Shown here piece by piece: positions 1-7,584 of a DNA stretch of 41,472 bases. The stretch's first letter is position 1. Each line of letters begins with the position of its first letter. The position numbers and the translations under genes were made by a program. A model generated the notes under the pieces. It was not told the DNA's origin, did no database searches, and saw only the letters and a program-made list of their open reading frames with translations. The stretch is taken from the IMG/VR virus record IMGVR_UViG_3300009177_000065, positions 1 through 41,472 of that record. One strand, 5' to 3'. Origin of the DNA: a virus.

Positions 1-123
1 AATGATTACGAGCGCGATCAGCGCACCATTTCTCCTGCGCAGCTATGCTCAGCTAAGCGCGCCAAATCTGACGCCGACGAACTCGAAGCGCTACTGAGCC
101 GCGCCGCAACGACGCAGGCGGGA
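1..123. repeat. Terminal direct repeat, left copy (contig circularity)
   Basis: The first 123 bases are identical to bases 41350-41472. Both copies lie inside the same open reading frame and in the same frame, so joining the ends makes one continuous gene. This is the signature of a circular or circularly permuted molecule cut at an arbitrary point by the assembler. It does not prove a physical terminal repeat in the virion. Confidence 0.95.
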
Positions 124-846
124 GACGCTGAAGAATTGGAACTCAGCGACCAAATCTGCAAGATGCAGAGCGATCTGTTGCAGCGCACCGCCATTGTTCT
201 GAAAGGTGCAGAGAAGCCTCTACAGATGCACGGTGTTGATGATCTGCCAGAGATTGCAGAACGCGCTATGGACGCGCTACGCAGCGCCAACGACCTTTGC
301 CGGTCTGCGCACCAGATAGCCGAGCGTGAAGGCAAGGCGACGCGCTGGACGGCATTCAGGGCGCGTCTGCTCGAATCATGCCTGAAACAAGCGCTGGCAA
401 TTCACGGCCACGAAGTGCGCGCTGATTCGGCAGTCGCAACGGCGAAAACATTCAGGATCGTAGATAGAGACGAACTCACAGCCCCACCATCGCAGCCTGT
501 CGCGCCAGTGGTGGCGGATGGCTTGTTGCCCATTTTGCCTTTTCACGTTCTGGAAATTTGCACGGCATACGAGTCAGGTTTTGGGCAGCCGCATCGTAAG
601 TTGCGCAACCCATATCGCGAGGGGTCGGATGCTTGGCACGCCTACGCTCACGGCAAGGAAATAGCCGAGGAACGCATAGCGCAGCCGCAGGAGAGGGAGC
701 CGAGGGAAACGACGGTGCCGATTGTCGAAGGTAGGCGGTGTCCAGCCGATGGCGAACTATGCGTGCTGCGCGAATGCACCTTTAATTGTCAATGCCGCAC
801 AGCCATTAATCCTGCGGAAAAGCGGCGGGAGCTGGCGCGGAAGTGA
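1..846 (+). CDS. Accessory protein with RMF-like segment (3' part, starts at 41287)
   Basis: This is the carboxy part (281 codons) of a gene that begins with ATG at 41287 and crosses the contig junction in frame, giving about 302 residues. The first half is helical and charged, of unknown function. Between about 558 and 670 the product reads AYESGFGQPH, then NPYREGSDAWHAYAHGKE. This resembles ribosome modulation factor (tandem short helices with Y-x-x-G and N/CPY followed by a W-x-x-G/A-type segment). The last 30 residues contain a CTFNCQC cluster that may bind metal. The stop overlaps the next start (GTGA), implying coupled translation. The RMF link is by eye only; a regulatory role on host ribosomes would be inference. 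Confidence 0.75.
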   Translation, partial: NDYERDQRTISPAQLCSAKRAKSDADELEALLSRAATTQAGDAEELELSDQICKMQSDLLQRTAIVLKGAEKPLQMHGVDDLPEIAERAMDALRSANDLCRSAHQIAEREGKATRWTAFRARLLESCLKQALAIHGHEVRADSAVATAKTFRIVDRDELTAPPSQPVAPVVADGLLPILPFHVLEICTAYESGFGQPHRKLRNPYREGSDAWHAYAHGKEIAEERIAQPQEREPRETTVPIVEGRRCPADGELCVLRECTFNCQCRTAINPAEKRRELARK

Positions 847-1028
847 GCTACCCAAACACATTTCCCGGATGCTGTCCACGGTGCGGAGGCGACTTAGTCG
901 AGGAATGCGATTCGGTCGGAGAAGAGGACTACCTGATCGAGTACTATCGGTGCACGTCTTGCCACAAATATGTGAGTCAGGACGAGTTCGAAGAACTTCC
1001 TGCTGTTATGTCGCCTCCATCAGGCTGA
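843..1028 (+). CDS. Small zinc-ribbon protein
   Basis: A 61-residue protein starting with GTG that overlaps the preceding stop by four bases (GTGA). Two CxxC knuckles are visible: CCPRC near residue 10 and CTSCH near residue 39. They are separated by an acidic segment (EECDSVGEEDY), a typical zinc-ribbon layout. It is the last gene of the rightward unit, and its final 23 bases overlap the end of the leftward tail gene. The target (DNA, RNA or protein) cannot be told from sequence. Confidence 0.75.
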   Translation: MSYPNTFPGCCPRCGGDLVEECDSVGEEDYLIEYYRCTSCHKYVSQDEFEELPAVMSPPSG

Positions 1029-1890
1029 CAGGCCAACTCCACAGCGGCGGCTGATCGTTAGGAATCTGGCCGAGAGAACGAACCTTGGCCACCATCCAAT
1101 TCCCCTGCATGAAGTTCTGATCGTAGCGAATGCCCCCGGTCACTGTGCCGCCCATATAATCGCAAGGCGTATCGCAAACTGCGCAGATGTTCGTAGTCGA
1201 GAGAATCTCGCGCAGCGTCTGTATGTCGATCACGCCGGCAGGGTAGGCGCCGCTTACAAGGCTTGACGTTGAACCTCCTTTTGCGTCGGCCCTGTTGAAG
1301 TAACCCAGGTGCGCCGAAGTTATCCTTCGCGGCTTGCGCATCAGTGGCCAGTCTTGCCCGCCCGAGGAACTCTGGTGCGCAGTCGGATCAAACAGGTCAG
1401 GTATTGGCGGGCTCGATCCTGTTAGGCTTGGCAGCGACATGACTCGACCGACGAAAATTTCACCAATCGCGAACGTTGCACCAGCGGCAATGGAAGGTGA
1501 GCCGTTAACGTCGTTGAATATCTGAATAGTGAAAGGCGTGCTCGTATGGGTATTCGGCAGCCACCACGCGCAAGGCTCGCCACGAGGGCCAGGAACTAAC
1601 CGTTGCGTAACCCCGTTGACTACGAGCTTCGTGCCAAGCGGTAGACCTTGAACGTTGGCGACGCCGACGCACCCGAGCGGATAAGTAGACCCGTCGAGCG
1701 GATCACTGACGGTGATCGTCAGAGCAACATAGACGCTCGTCGATTGCGTGCCTCCAGTGAAGCTCATGCTCGTTGCGCTACCAGACTTGTAATCGAATAG
1801 CGCGCTCGATGAGGTGAGAAATGTAGGCGATGGAGTTTGACTGCCAGCGATTGAGGCTGTGCAGATGTAGCCACCATATCCGATGATCAT
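1006..1890 (-). CDS. Putative tail-tip or tail fibre-associated protein
   Basis: A 294-residue protein, last gene of the long leftward structural series, starting ATG three bases after the stop of the hub-like gene. Residues 1-140 are rich in Thr, Ser, Gly and beta-type patterns (for example a TSVYVALTITVSDPLDGSTY segment), as in virion surface proteins. The middle has a proline-rich stretch, and the end carries a CAVCDTPCDYMGG cysteine cluster. I do not recognise a family. Position after the tail fibres argues for a distal tail or adsorption component. Its 3' end overlaps the convergent zinc-ribbon gene. Confidence 0.7.
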   Translation of the reverse strand: MIIGYGGYICTASIAGSQTPSPTFLTSSSALFDYKSGSATSMSFTGGTQSTSVYVALTITVSDPLDGSTYPLGCVGVANVQGLPLGTKLVVNGVTQRLVPGPRGEPCAWWLPNTHTSTPFTIQIFNDVNGSPSIAAGATFAIGEIFVGRVMSLPSLTGSSPPIPDLFDPTAHQSSSGGQDWPLMRKPRRITSAHLGYFNRADAKGGSTSSLVSGAYPAGVIDIQTLREILSTTNICAVCDTPCDYMGGTVTGGIRYDQNFMQGNWMVAKVRSLGQIPNDQPPLWSWPVSLMEAT

Positions 1891-1891
1891 G

Positions 1892-4351
1892 CTACACCTC
1901 TATGGCAATGATGATTTTCTGAGCGAACGGGAAGAGTTCGGTCTCCCGCACGATCCCAGGAGTATTGTTGAAGCTGTGCGTCGGGTAGTCGAATGAAACA
2001 GCGTCGCCAAATAGAAGGTCAGTAACTGCACAAGTCGTATTGACCCCGAGAGATAGCGGGTCATCCCAGAACGCCGTGTATCGCACCACTTGTCGCTTAC
2101 CAGTTCCAAATACGCCGTTCGTGTAAATCTGCGGTGAGAATATCGCCACCACGCGATCGGCCTCGATCTGGCAATCGTTCGCTATGTCGAAGATCGTATC
2201 AAACTGCGGGATTGCGTTGATCGCGAAAGAGTACTGAGCCGCTGGCGTCTGGCTGCTCGTGATCTGAAATTGAGATTTGCGCGAGTAGCGCATCTTTACG
2301 TCTTGCGGCACAAGGGCTTGATCAGTCACGAAGTCGGCTGGCGTGAAGACCTGCCAGTTACGACGAGCCCCAAATATTGTCGTCAGGCCGCTCGCGCGAT
2401 CGTTGGATACCTTGATGGGGCGCTCTACGTTGACCATGCTGAAATCACACTTGATCGCCGGGCGAGTATCAGGATTACTCGGATCGCTTAGACGACGGCA
2501 GCGCAGCACGCCGAGGTTGTCTGTGAAAAGCGCCGCGCAACAGGAGTCGAGCGGCATCCGTAGGGCGTCCAGCATGTTCGGCGGTGCGTCAAAGTGCACA
2601 CCGAACGGGATCAGGGAACCGGCTACACCATCCGGAGTCGCCTTGTCGCGGATCATCAGCGCATCGGTGTCCGCCGAATTGAAGACGCTGGGGTCTTCAC
2701 CTCCGCGGTTCACGAGTATTTCCGTGAAGTAGTTCGTCATAGAGATCGCGCTCAACGGCAGAGAGATGTATTGCCCGAGCTTTTCCAGGCGAACACCGTA
2801 CACCCAAAGTGACACAGAACCGCTTGAGGTGCTCGGCGTTGCTCCTGAGCTTGGAGCTGCGACGAAATACAGCTTGCGTGCTGCGCCGATAGGTGCCTTG
2901 AATTCCAGAGTGAAGGTCTGGGCGCCAGCGTTGCCCCTCGTGGCACTAAGCCGGATCGGGTTTGCGATCCCCGTAATGTAGTCGTCCGGGTTGCTGGTGA
3001 GCGCCGTAGCCACCACCAGCCCCCCATAGACCCCATCGGTCAGCGCAGGCGGAGCGGTGACTACCGCGAACACGGAGAACGTCACTCGATAGGACACGCC
3101 GCCATCAAGGACAGGATTTTCCGTGGCGAGCTGGTCGCCATACAGACCGCTGTACGGGGAAAACGGTTTATCGCTGATCAGTTGCGCCGCGTTGTTCGTG
3201 CCAAGGAATGCAGCAAGGCTCGCGAGGCGCTCGGTGATCGTCCCGGACAGTTTGCTGAACGTCCAGCCATCCGGAGCCCCAGGAATCACCAGAACCGATC
3301 CTGATGGGATACTGGTCGGGGTGCCGGTCGTAACCTGCCCAGTCGCAGATGTCACAATCGAGTGCGTTCCGCCGCCGCTGGCGATCGTCGCATAGATGCT
3401 ATTCGTGCCGTCCGTTACGTAAATCTTCTGCCCGTTGGCCGGAGCAAGCGCCGTCGTCGGGATCGTGTACGTCGTGGAGCCAGTGATAGCCCCGCTGGTC
3501 GTCGTGTCGTAGCCGTTGCGGCCTAGCCATGCCCCGCTTCCTGCGGTGCCTGGAAACGCGCCAGAGCCCGCCAGCACGTCCGCTGTGCCTGGGATCGTCG
3601 CCTGGACCCCCACGGAACTGCAATCGACTGCAAGACGTCCAACGGGCATCGTCTGGAGCTGTATGCCCCATCCGCTGAGTGCTGGGGTGTATTGCGGGAC
3701 GGTCGGATCGAGAATAGCCGCCTTGTCGGAGACGGCCGATATGTTCGGGACATTAGCATCGGCGATATAGAACAGCCGGTTAGCGGAGTCGATCAGTTGC
3801 GCAGGAACGTTACGCCGTGGGCCGAATCCCATCGGTATCATCTGATTCGCAGCGTTCGGCTCAACATAGGGAGGGTTGAAAGAAGCCGGGAGGGTCTTGT
3901 CGAGGCGCGCAATCGTGTCCTTGAGCGTGATGGTGATCACGTCCTCGTCATCGGATCGGATGTCGTCAATAATTGCCGTGACCATCGTGGGCGCGTCGTG
4001 CATCGTGGTGCCGGTCAGCAGCGAGCCCGCTTTCACCAGTTTAATAATTACAGACGTGTCTCGCAGGTCAGCACTCAGCAGTTGATCGTAGGCGCCGTCG
4101 TAGTTGTCTATTTGCAGAGTTCCGACAGCCGCGGCCTGGACTCTCGAATTGCCCCACACCCAAACCTGCGGGGCGCGGCGAATGCTGAACTGCTCCGGAT
4201 TCAGAACGCGCGGGCGAAACGCTCCGTTAGACGGCGTATCGCCAGGAGCAGTAACGATGCCCTCGTCGATGATCGAGAAATACAGCGTCGCGATTCCTTC
4301 GCTGTTGATTTGGAACCACCCCGCGATTTGCTGAGTCTGTAGCTGCGTCAT
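1892..4351 (-). CDS. Tail-tip hub-like / host-specificity protein
   Basis: An 819-residue protein. The open frame extends to 4510, but the start at 4351 is chosen because ATG overlaps the upstream stop as ATGA and the extra 53 residues would lie inside the SPRY-like gene. Residues 1-220 and 560-819 look like a baseplate-hub type protein (paired beta domains, segments such as TLQIDNYDGAYDQLL and a C-terminal GDAVSFDYPTHSFNNTPG). The middle 240-550 is Gly/Ser/Thr-rich and may be a carbohydrate-binding insertion. The role at the tail tip is inferred from position downstream of the tape measure and from fold type; no catalytic motif is visible. Confidence 0.7.
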   Translation of the reverse strand: MTQLQTQQIAGWFQINSEGIATLYFSIIDEGIVTAPGDTPSNGAFRPRVLNPEQFSIRRAPQVWVWGNSRVQAAAVGTLQIDNYDGAYDQLLSADLRDTSVIIKLVKAGSLLTGTTMHDAPTMVTAIIDDIRSDDEDVITITLKDTIARLDKTLPASFNPPYVEPNAANQMIPMGFGPRRNVPAQLIDSANRLFYIADANVPNISAVSDKAAILDPTVPQYTPALSGWGIQLQTMPVGRLAVDCSSVGVQATIPGTADVLAGSGAFPGTAGSGAWLGRNGYDTTTSGAITGSTTYTIPTTALAPANGQKIYVTDGTNSIYATIASGGGTHSIVTSATGQVTTGTPTSIPSGSVLVIPGAPDGWTFSKLSGTITERLASLAAFLGTNNAAQLISDKPFSPYSGLYGDQLATENPVLDGGVSYRVTFSVFAVVTAPPALTDGVYGGLVVATALTSNPDDYITGIANPIRLSATRGNAGAQTFTLEFKAPIGAARKLYFVAAPSSGATPSTSSGSVSLWVYGVRLEKLGQYISLPLSAISMTNYFTEILVNRGGEDPSVFNSADTDALMIRDKATPDGVAGSLIPFGVHFDAPPNMLDALRMPLDSCCAALFTDNLGVLRCRRLSDPSNPDTRPAIKCDFSMVNVERPIKVSNDRASGLTTIFGARRNWQVFTPADFVTDQALVPQDVKMRYSRKSQFQITSSQTPAAQYSFAINAIPQFDTIFDIANDCQIEADRVVAIFSPQIYTNGVFGTGKRQVVRYTAFWDDPLSLGVNTTCAVTDLLFGDAVSFDYPTHSFNNTPGIVRETELFPFAQKIIIAIEV

Positions 4352-4920
4352 CTGTTCACCGTGAAGATGGGATACCGGAACAGGCGCTGACCGAAATTGC
4401 AGAACGCTGACACGTCGCCCGGAGAATCGCTGCCGATGCTGACTGCCGGCACGTAGAGCACGCCAGCAGTCAAAGCAATCTGACCGATGTAGTTTCCGTT
4501 TACCTGCCACGATACGAACGGCGAGACAGGATCATTCCACAGCGCGACGCCGATTACTTGGCGCTCGCCCTGCTGCGCATACCCCGTCAGGAGTGAATTA
4601 TTGTTGTAGATGCCAGAGTTCCCTGCTCCGTCGCTCGGGCGGAATCCGTAGGACTCAGCGCCTTGTCCGACGCATTGATTCAGTGCGCTATTCGCCGACG
4701 CAACGCCGACGCTGCACAGATTCACGAGGCCGCCAGCCGGGTTCGAGTTGCTCCAGAACTCGCATTCAAAAGCATGCGTGCCCGCACCGAACGCGAGATT
4801 ACCGAACACTGAGCGATGAAAGTCACAAATCTCTTTTGTCGTGACAACGAGGTTCCCTTGCGATAGAGAGAGTAGTCCGTTGCATCGGTTCGGGCTAAGC
4901 GTGCAGAGTATTTTGTTCAT
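4348..4920 (-). CDS. SPRY/B30.2-like virion protein
   Basis: 190 residues starting ATG at 4920, with one base shared with the stop of the fibre gene (TGATG). The sequence follows the SPRY/lectin-like pattern: an amino-terminal beta run, HAFECEFWSNS, then SYGFRPSDGAGNSGIYNNNS, GERQVIGVALWNDPVSPFVSW, and a C-terminal YVPAVSIGS-type strand. SPRY domains in phages occur in tail fibre and receptor-binding proteins. Placement between an arabinofuranosidase-like fibre and the hub-like protein supports an adsorption role. Assignment is by pattern recognition only. Confidence 0.7.
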   Translation of the reverse strand: MNKILCTLSPNRCNGLLSLSQGNLVVTTKEICDFHRSVFGNLAFGAGTHAFECEFWSNSNPAGGLVNLCSVGVASANSALNQCVGQGAESYGFRPSDGAGNSGIYNNNSLLTGYAQQGERQVIGVALWNDPVSPFVSWQVNGNYIGQIALTAGVLYVPAVSIGSDSPGDVSAFCNFGQRLFRYPIFTVNR

Positions 4921-6032
4921 CAGTACAACAAAGCCTCGACCGCAGCGCGGTTAGCCGTCTGGTCCCCAGCGCACTCAATATAGGACGTGTAAGCCATGTC
5001 GGATGTATAGCTTGAGCCATTGCCGCCAAGGACGCGGGTTGTGTTGGCGATGTTGCCGCTCTGCAAACTGCTGAATGAAGGGGTCGGCGTCAACGCCGTA
5101 CCATTCCACCACGCTTTCACTTGATCCACGGCAGCGCCCTGGGTTGTATCGAAAAGAAACGTGAGCGTTCCGAGAGCGGTTGGCGTATATGACCAGTCAT
5201 TGCCGGCATATCCCGAACTGCCATTGTGCCCAAGGAATGTCCGGAATTTGGATGCGGAGACCACGTAGTAATGCGCGAAGCCAGTCGTCACAGACCCATT
5301 GAAACCGGCGTCTATGCCGACGTGATACGTTGGGTCTGCGCCAGTGGTCGCGCCGCGCTGGCGCGTGAAAATCGTCAATGCTGTATTGCTTACAGAGACA
5401 CCAGACGTACTCGGCAGATAGTCGTGGGTGCTGCTGTTGAAGGTGATCTCGTTGTTAGCCACGCCGCTTGTTATGAGCAATGGCCTATTGCTGGTGGGCT
5501 GAATGAAATCGTTTGTCGTGCCGCCTTGGTCGTACCATTTTGTGATGTATCCGTTCTGTGTGCCGCCGCCAGCAATAACCCAGGCAACCGCGCCACCCCA
5601 ATCGAATCCATCGCCAACAAAACCAAAGTCGCTAGTCGCGCCATCGCCACTGCGTGAAATCTGCACCGCATTTCCTGCATACCCGCGCACTACGCGTCCG
5701 AGCGAATAGGCAACGAGAAGATTCGAAACAAGGTCGCTGACGTATAGGTGATTCAGGTAACGCACCGCGCTGCGTGTACGGCGGAACGAAAGCATCCGAA
5801 CCGTGATGATATCGCCCGAAGCAGGAAGCGGCGATGTCAGCGTTGCGGCTTTTTGATCTTGCGCGAGCGTGTACGTTGTTAACGGCGTCGTTACCCCCGA
5901 ACTGGTCTTAGTGATCTGCAGGCTTCCGGGAATAGGTCTACCAGTCAGGAAAAAATGCGGGTCTCCGCCATAGGTAAATTGCCCGTAGCTAAACCAAGGC
6001 CCTTTGGATAGTGCCGGATCGAGATCAATCAT
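4920..6032 (-). CDS. Tail fibre protein with arabinofuranosidase-B-like domain
   Basis: 370 residues. Residues 1-80 have the look of a fibre anchor (WFSYGQFTYGGDPHFFLTG, then strand-rich repeats ending DIITVRM). Residues 104-190 carry the hallmark of the alpha-L-arabinofuranosidase B catalytic-domain family: LLVAYSLGRVVRGYAGNAVQ, FGF, and GYITKWYDQGGTTNDFIQ. The rest is concanavalin-like beta structure (GTLTFLFDTTQG). The domain may bind or cleave surface glycans. In phages it is often only a carbohydrate-recognition fold, so enzyme activity is not assumed. Overlaps of one base on both sides tie it into the tail operon. Confidence 0.8.
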   Translation of the reverse strand: MIDLDPALSKGPWFSYGQFTYGGDPHFFLTGRPIPGSLQITKTSSGVTTPLTTYTLAQDQKAATLTSPLPASGDIITVRMLSFRRTRSAVRYLNHLYVSDLVSNLLVAYSLGRVVRGYAGNAVQISRSGDGATSDFGFVGDGFDWGGAVAWVIAGGGTQNGYITKWYDQGGTTNDFIQPTSNRPLLITSGVANNEITFNSSTHDYLPSTSGVSVSNTALTIFTRQRGATTGADPTYHVGIDAGFNGSVTTGFAHYYVVSASKFRTFLGHNGSSGYAGNDWSYTPTALGTLTFLFDTTQGAAVDQVKAWWNGTALTPTPSFSSLQSGNIANTTRVLGGNGSSYTSDMAYTSYIECAGDQTANRAAVEALLY

Positions 6033-6445
6033 TAGAAGTCGAACCCGTCACCTTGGCAATACACGAAGTGACCGCTTCCAATGGCGGCCGTAGTTACAAC
6101 TTTAATCGTCGTACCAGCCAAACACCAAAGGACATAATTGCCGTTTGCATCCAAGCTGCACGGTAGATAATCCATGATGCTAACCGCCTCACTGGCGCCA
6201 TCGTCTCCCGAGTTCGCCGGGATGCTTACCGTCGCAATGATGTCGTCTGTACCGCTCCCACCTATGTTGCGAGTCACACGAAGAAGAAGATCAGACGAAT
6301 TTGTGCTCGTCGCCCAAAATGACTTCAACACACCATCATCTACACCAGCAGTCCACGCAAGTTGCAACGAAGACATCGAGTCGTCTAGCTTGCAAATGAG
6401 GTTGTTGACGTTCTGCAGACATGGAGCTTGGAAGGTCTTAGCCAT
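6032..6445 (-). CDS. Small virion-associated protein, function unknown
   Basis: 137 residues, ATG start at 6445, located between an Ig-domain protein and the fibre. The middle contains IIATVSIPANSGDDGASEAV followed by LPCSLDANGNYVLWCLAGTTIKV. This beta-rich pattern is common in small tail or decoration proteins near fibre genes. No membrane segment or catalytic motif is present. A structural role is inferred from position; the exact role is unknown. Confidence 0.7.
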   Translation of the reverse strand: MAKTFQAPCLQNVNNLICKLDDSMSSLQLAWTAGVDDGVLKSFWATSTNSSDLLLRVTRNIGGSGTDDIIATVSIPANSGDDGASEAVSIMDYLPCSLDANGNYVLWCLAGTTIKVVTTAAIGSGHFVYCQGDGFDF

Positions 6446-6447
6446 GA

Positions 6448-7581
6448 TTAGAACCCCACGCCTAAACTACGTCGGAAAATCGGATCGGCCCCACTACCGC
6501 CACCGCCCGTCGGGATGGTGATCTTTGCTGTTACGCCGTCCGCAGTGACATCGAAAGTGCTTCCTGTTTCGAAGTTCAGATTGCCAAAGCCAACATATCC
6601 GACAGCGACGCCGTTCTTTTGGATGACGGCCGGCGCGGCGAGGCCAACAGTAAATTGCAAATCTTTCGTGACGGTAGCGCCTAAGGAATCTGTGACCGTG
6701 TACGTGCAGCCTGTGATGTAGCCAGGGCTCCCGGAAGTGTTGGCCCCGAAGAAGCGACCGGACGAATCGACGGAAATACCCGGAGGAGGGAACCCAGCAA
6801 CCCAGAAATACGAGAATGTATACGGCGGGACTCCGTTCGTGATGCCAGCATAGTTGGCGAAGTTGTCATCGACCGGAACGCCTTTATACAAAACGATTCC
6901 AGGCACCATGAACGGCGGTAGCAGAATATCGACCGCGTCCACGTGCAGGCTGACAAACATCGTTGCGGCAGGGCCGATGCCGGAGGTGTACGAGATGCTG
7001 TCGCCCGTGCCGCTGTCGGAAACCGTAAACGTGATGTTGTAAGAGACCCAAGCTCCGGAAGGGGTGCCGCTGATGGCGCCTGTTGCGGAATCGAGCGTGA
7101 CGCCGGTGGGCAGTCCGATACCACCACTGTTGACGGTCTTTGTCCATGTGAGTGTGCCGGTCGCTCCGCTGACCTCCATCTGGTAGAAATACGGAACGCC
7201 AACCTCAGCGTTATATCCATTCGTGCTTAGGTTTCCATCAGGCGGGTATGTCACCCATTGCAGCGTGTGTTCAACAGTAAGCTCGAAGTTCGCGTGAAAT
7301 ATCGTCGAGGCGCTGTCCTGAACCTCGACTGTGATCGGATACGAGCCTGTGGCCGAAGGCGTGCCGGTACTGACGCCGGTCGCTCCGTTTATCGCACCCA
7401 TGCCAGGAGGCAATGATCCAGATACAAGGCTGTAGGCGTACGGAGGAACCCCCCCGACACCGACGAATGTCAGGACAGCCGCGACGCCGATCTTCAGCGC
7501 CGTTTTCTGCATGCGCAGCGTAAGCGGATTCGAGCCGCCAGCCGTAAGTTGTACTGCGAGGTTTCTGCGTTGATTGCCCAT
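6448..7581 (-). CDS. Tail protein with putative Ig (He_PIG-like) repeats
   Basis: 377 residues immediately downstream of the tape measure gene. At least three copies of a putative Ig repeat are visible: GGVPPYAYSLVSGSLPPG, then SGATGTLTWTKTV followed by GLPTGVTLDSATGAISGTPS, and NGVPPYTFSYFWVAGFPPPG. Each shows the PPGxxxxxxTGxxSGTP pattern of the He_PIG family. Such domains decorate tails and capsids and aid weak surface attachment. The C-terminal 70 residues (FETGSTFDVTADGVTAKI, glycine run) look like an anchoring segment. Confidence 0.8.
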   Translation of the reverse strand: MGNQRRNLAVQLTAGGSNPLTLRMQKTALKIGVAAVLTFVGVGGVPPYAYSLVSGSLPPGMGAINGATGVSTGTPSATGSYPITVEVQDSASTIFHANFELTVEHTLQWVTYPPDGNLSTNGYNAEVGVPYFYQMEVSGATGTLTWTKTVNSGGIGLPTGVTLDSATGAISGTPSGAWVSYNITFTVSDSGTGDSISYTSGIGPAATMFVSLHVDAVDILLPPFMVPGIVLYKGVPVDDNFANYAGITNGVPPYTFSYFWVAGFPPPGISVDSSGRFFGANTSGSPGYITGCTYTVTDSLGATVTKDLQFTVGLAAPAVIQKNGVAVGYVGFGNLNFETGSTFDVTADGVTAKITIPTGGGGSGADPIFRRSLGVGF

Positions 7582-7584
7582 GTT

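Noticed and set aside
4352-4510. Amino-terminal extension of the hub-like gene by 53 codons
   Set aside because: It lies in the SPRY-like gene in another frame, and the ATG at 4351 overlaps the upstream stop (ATGA).
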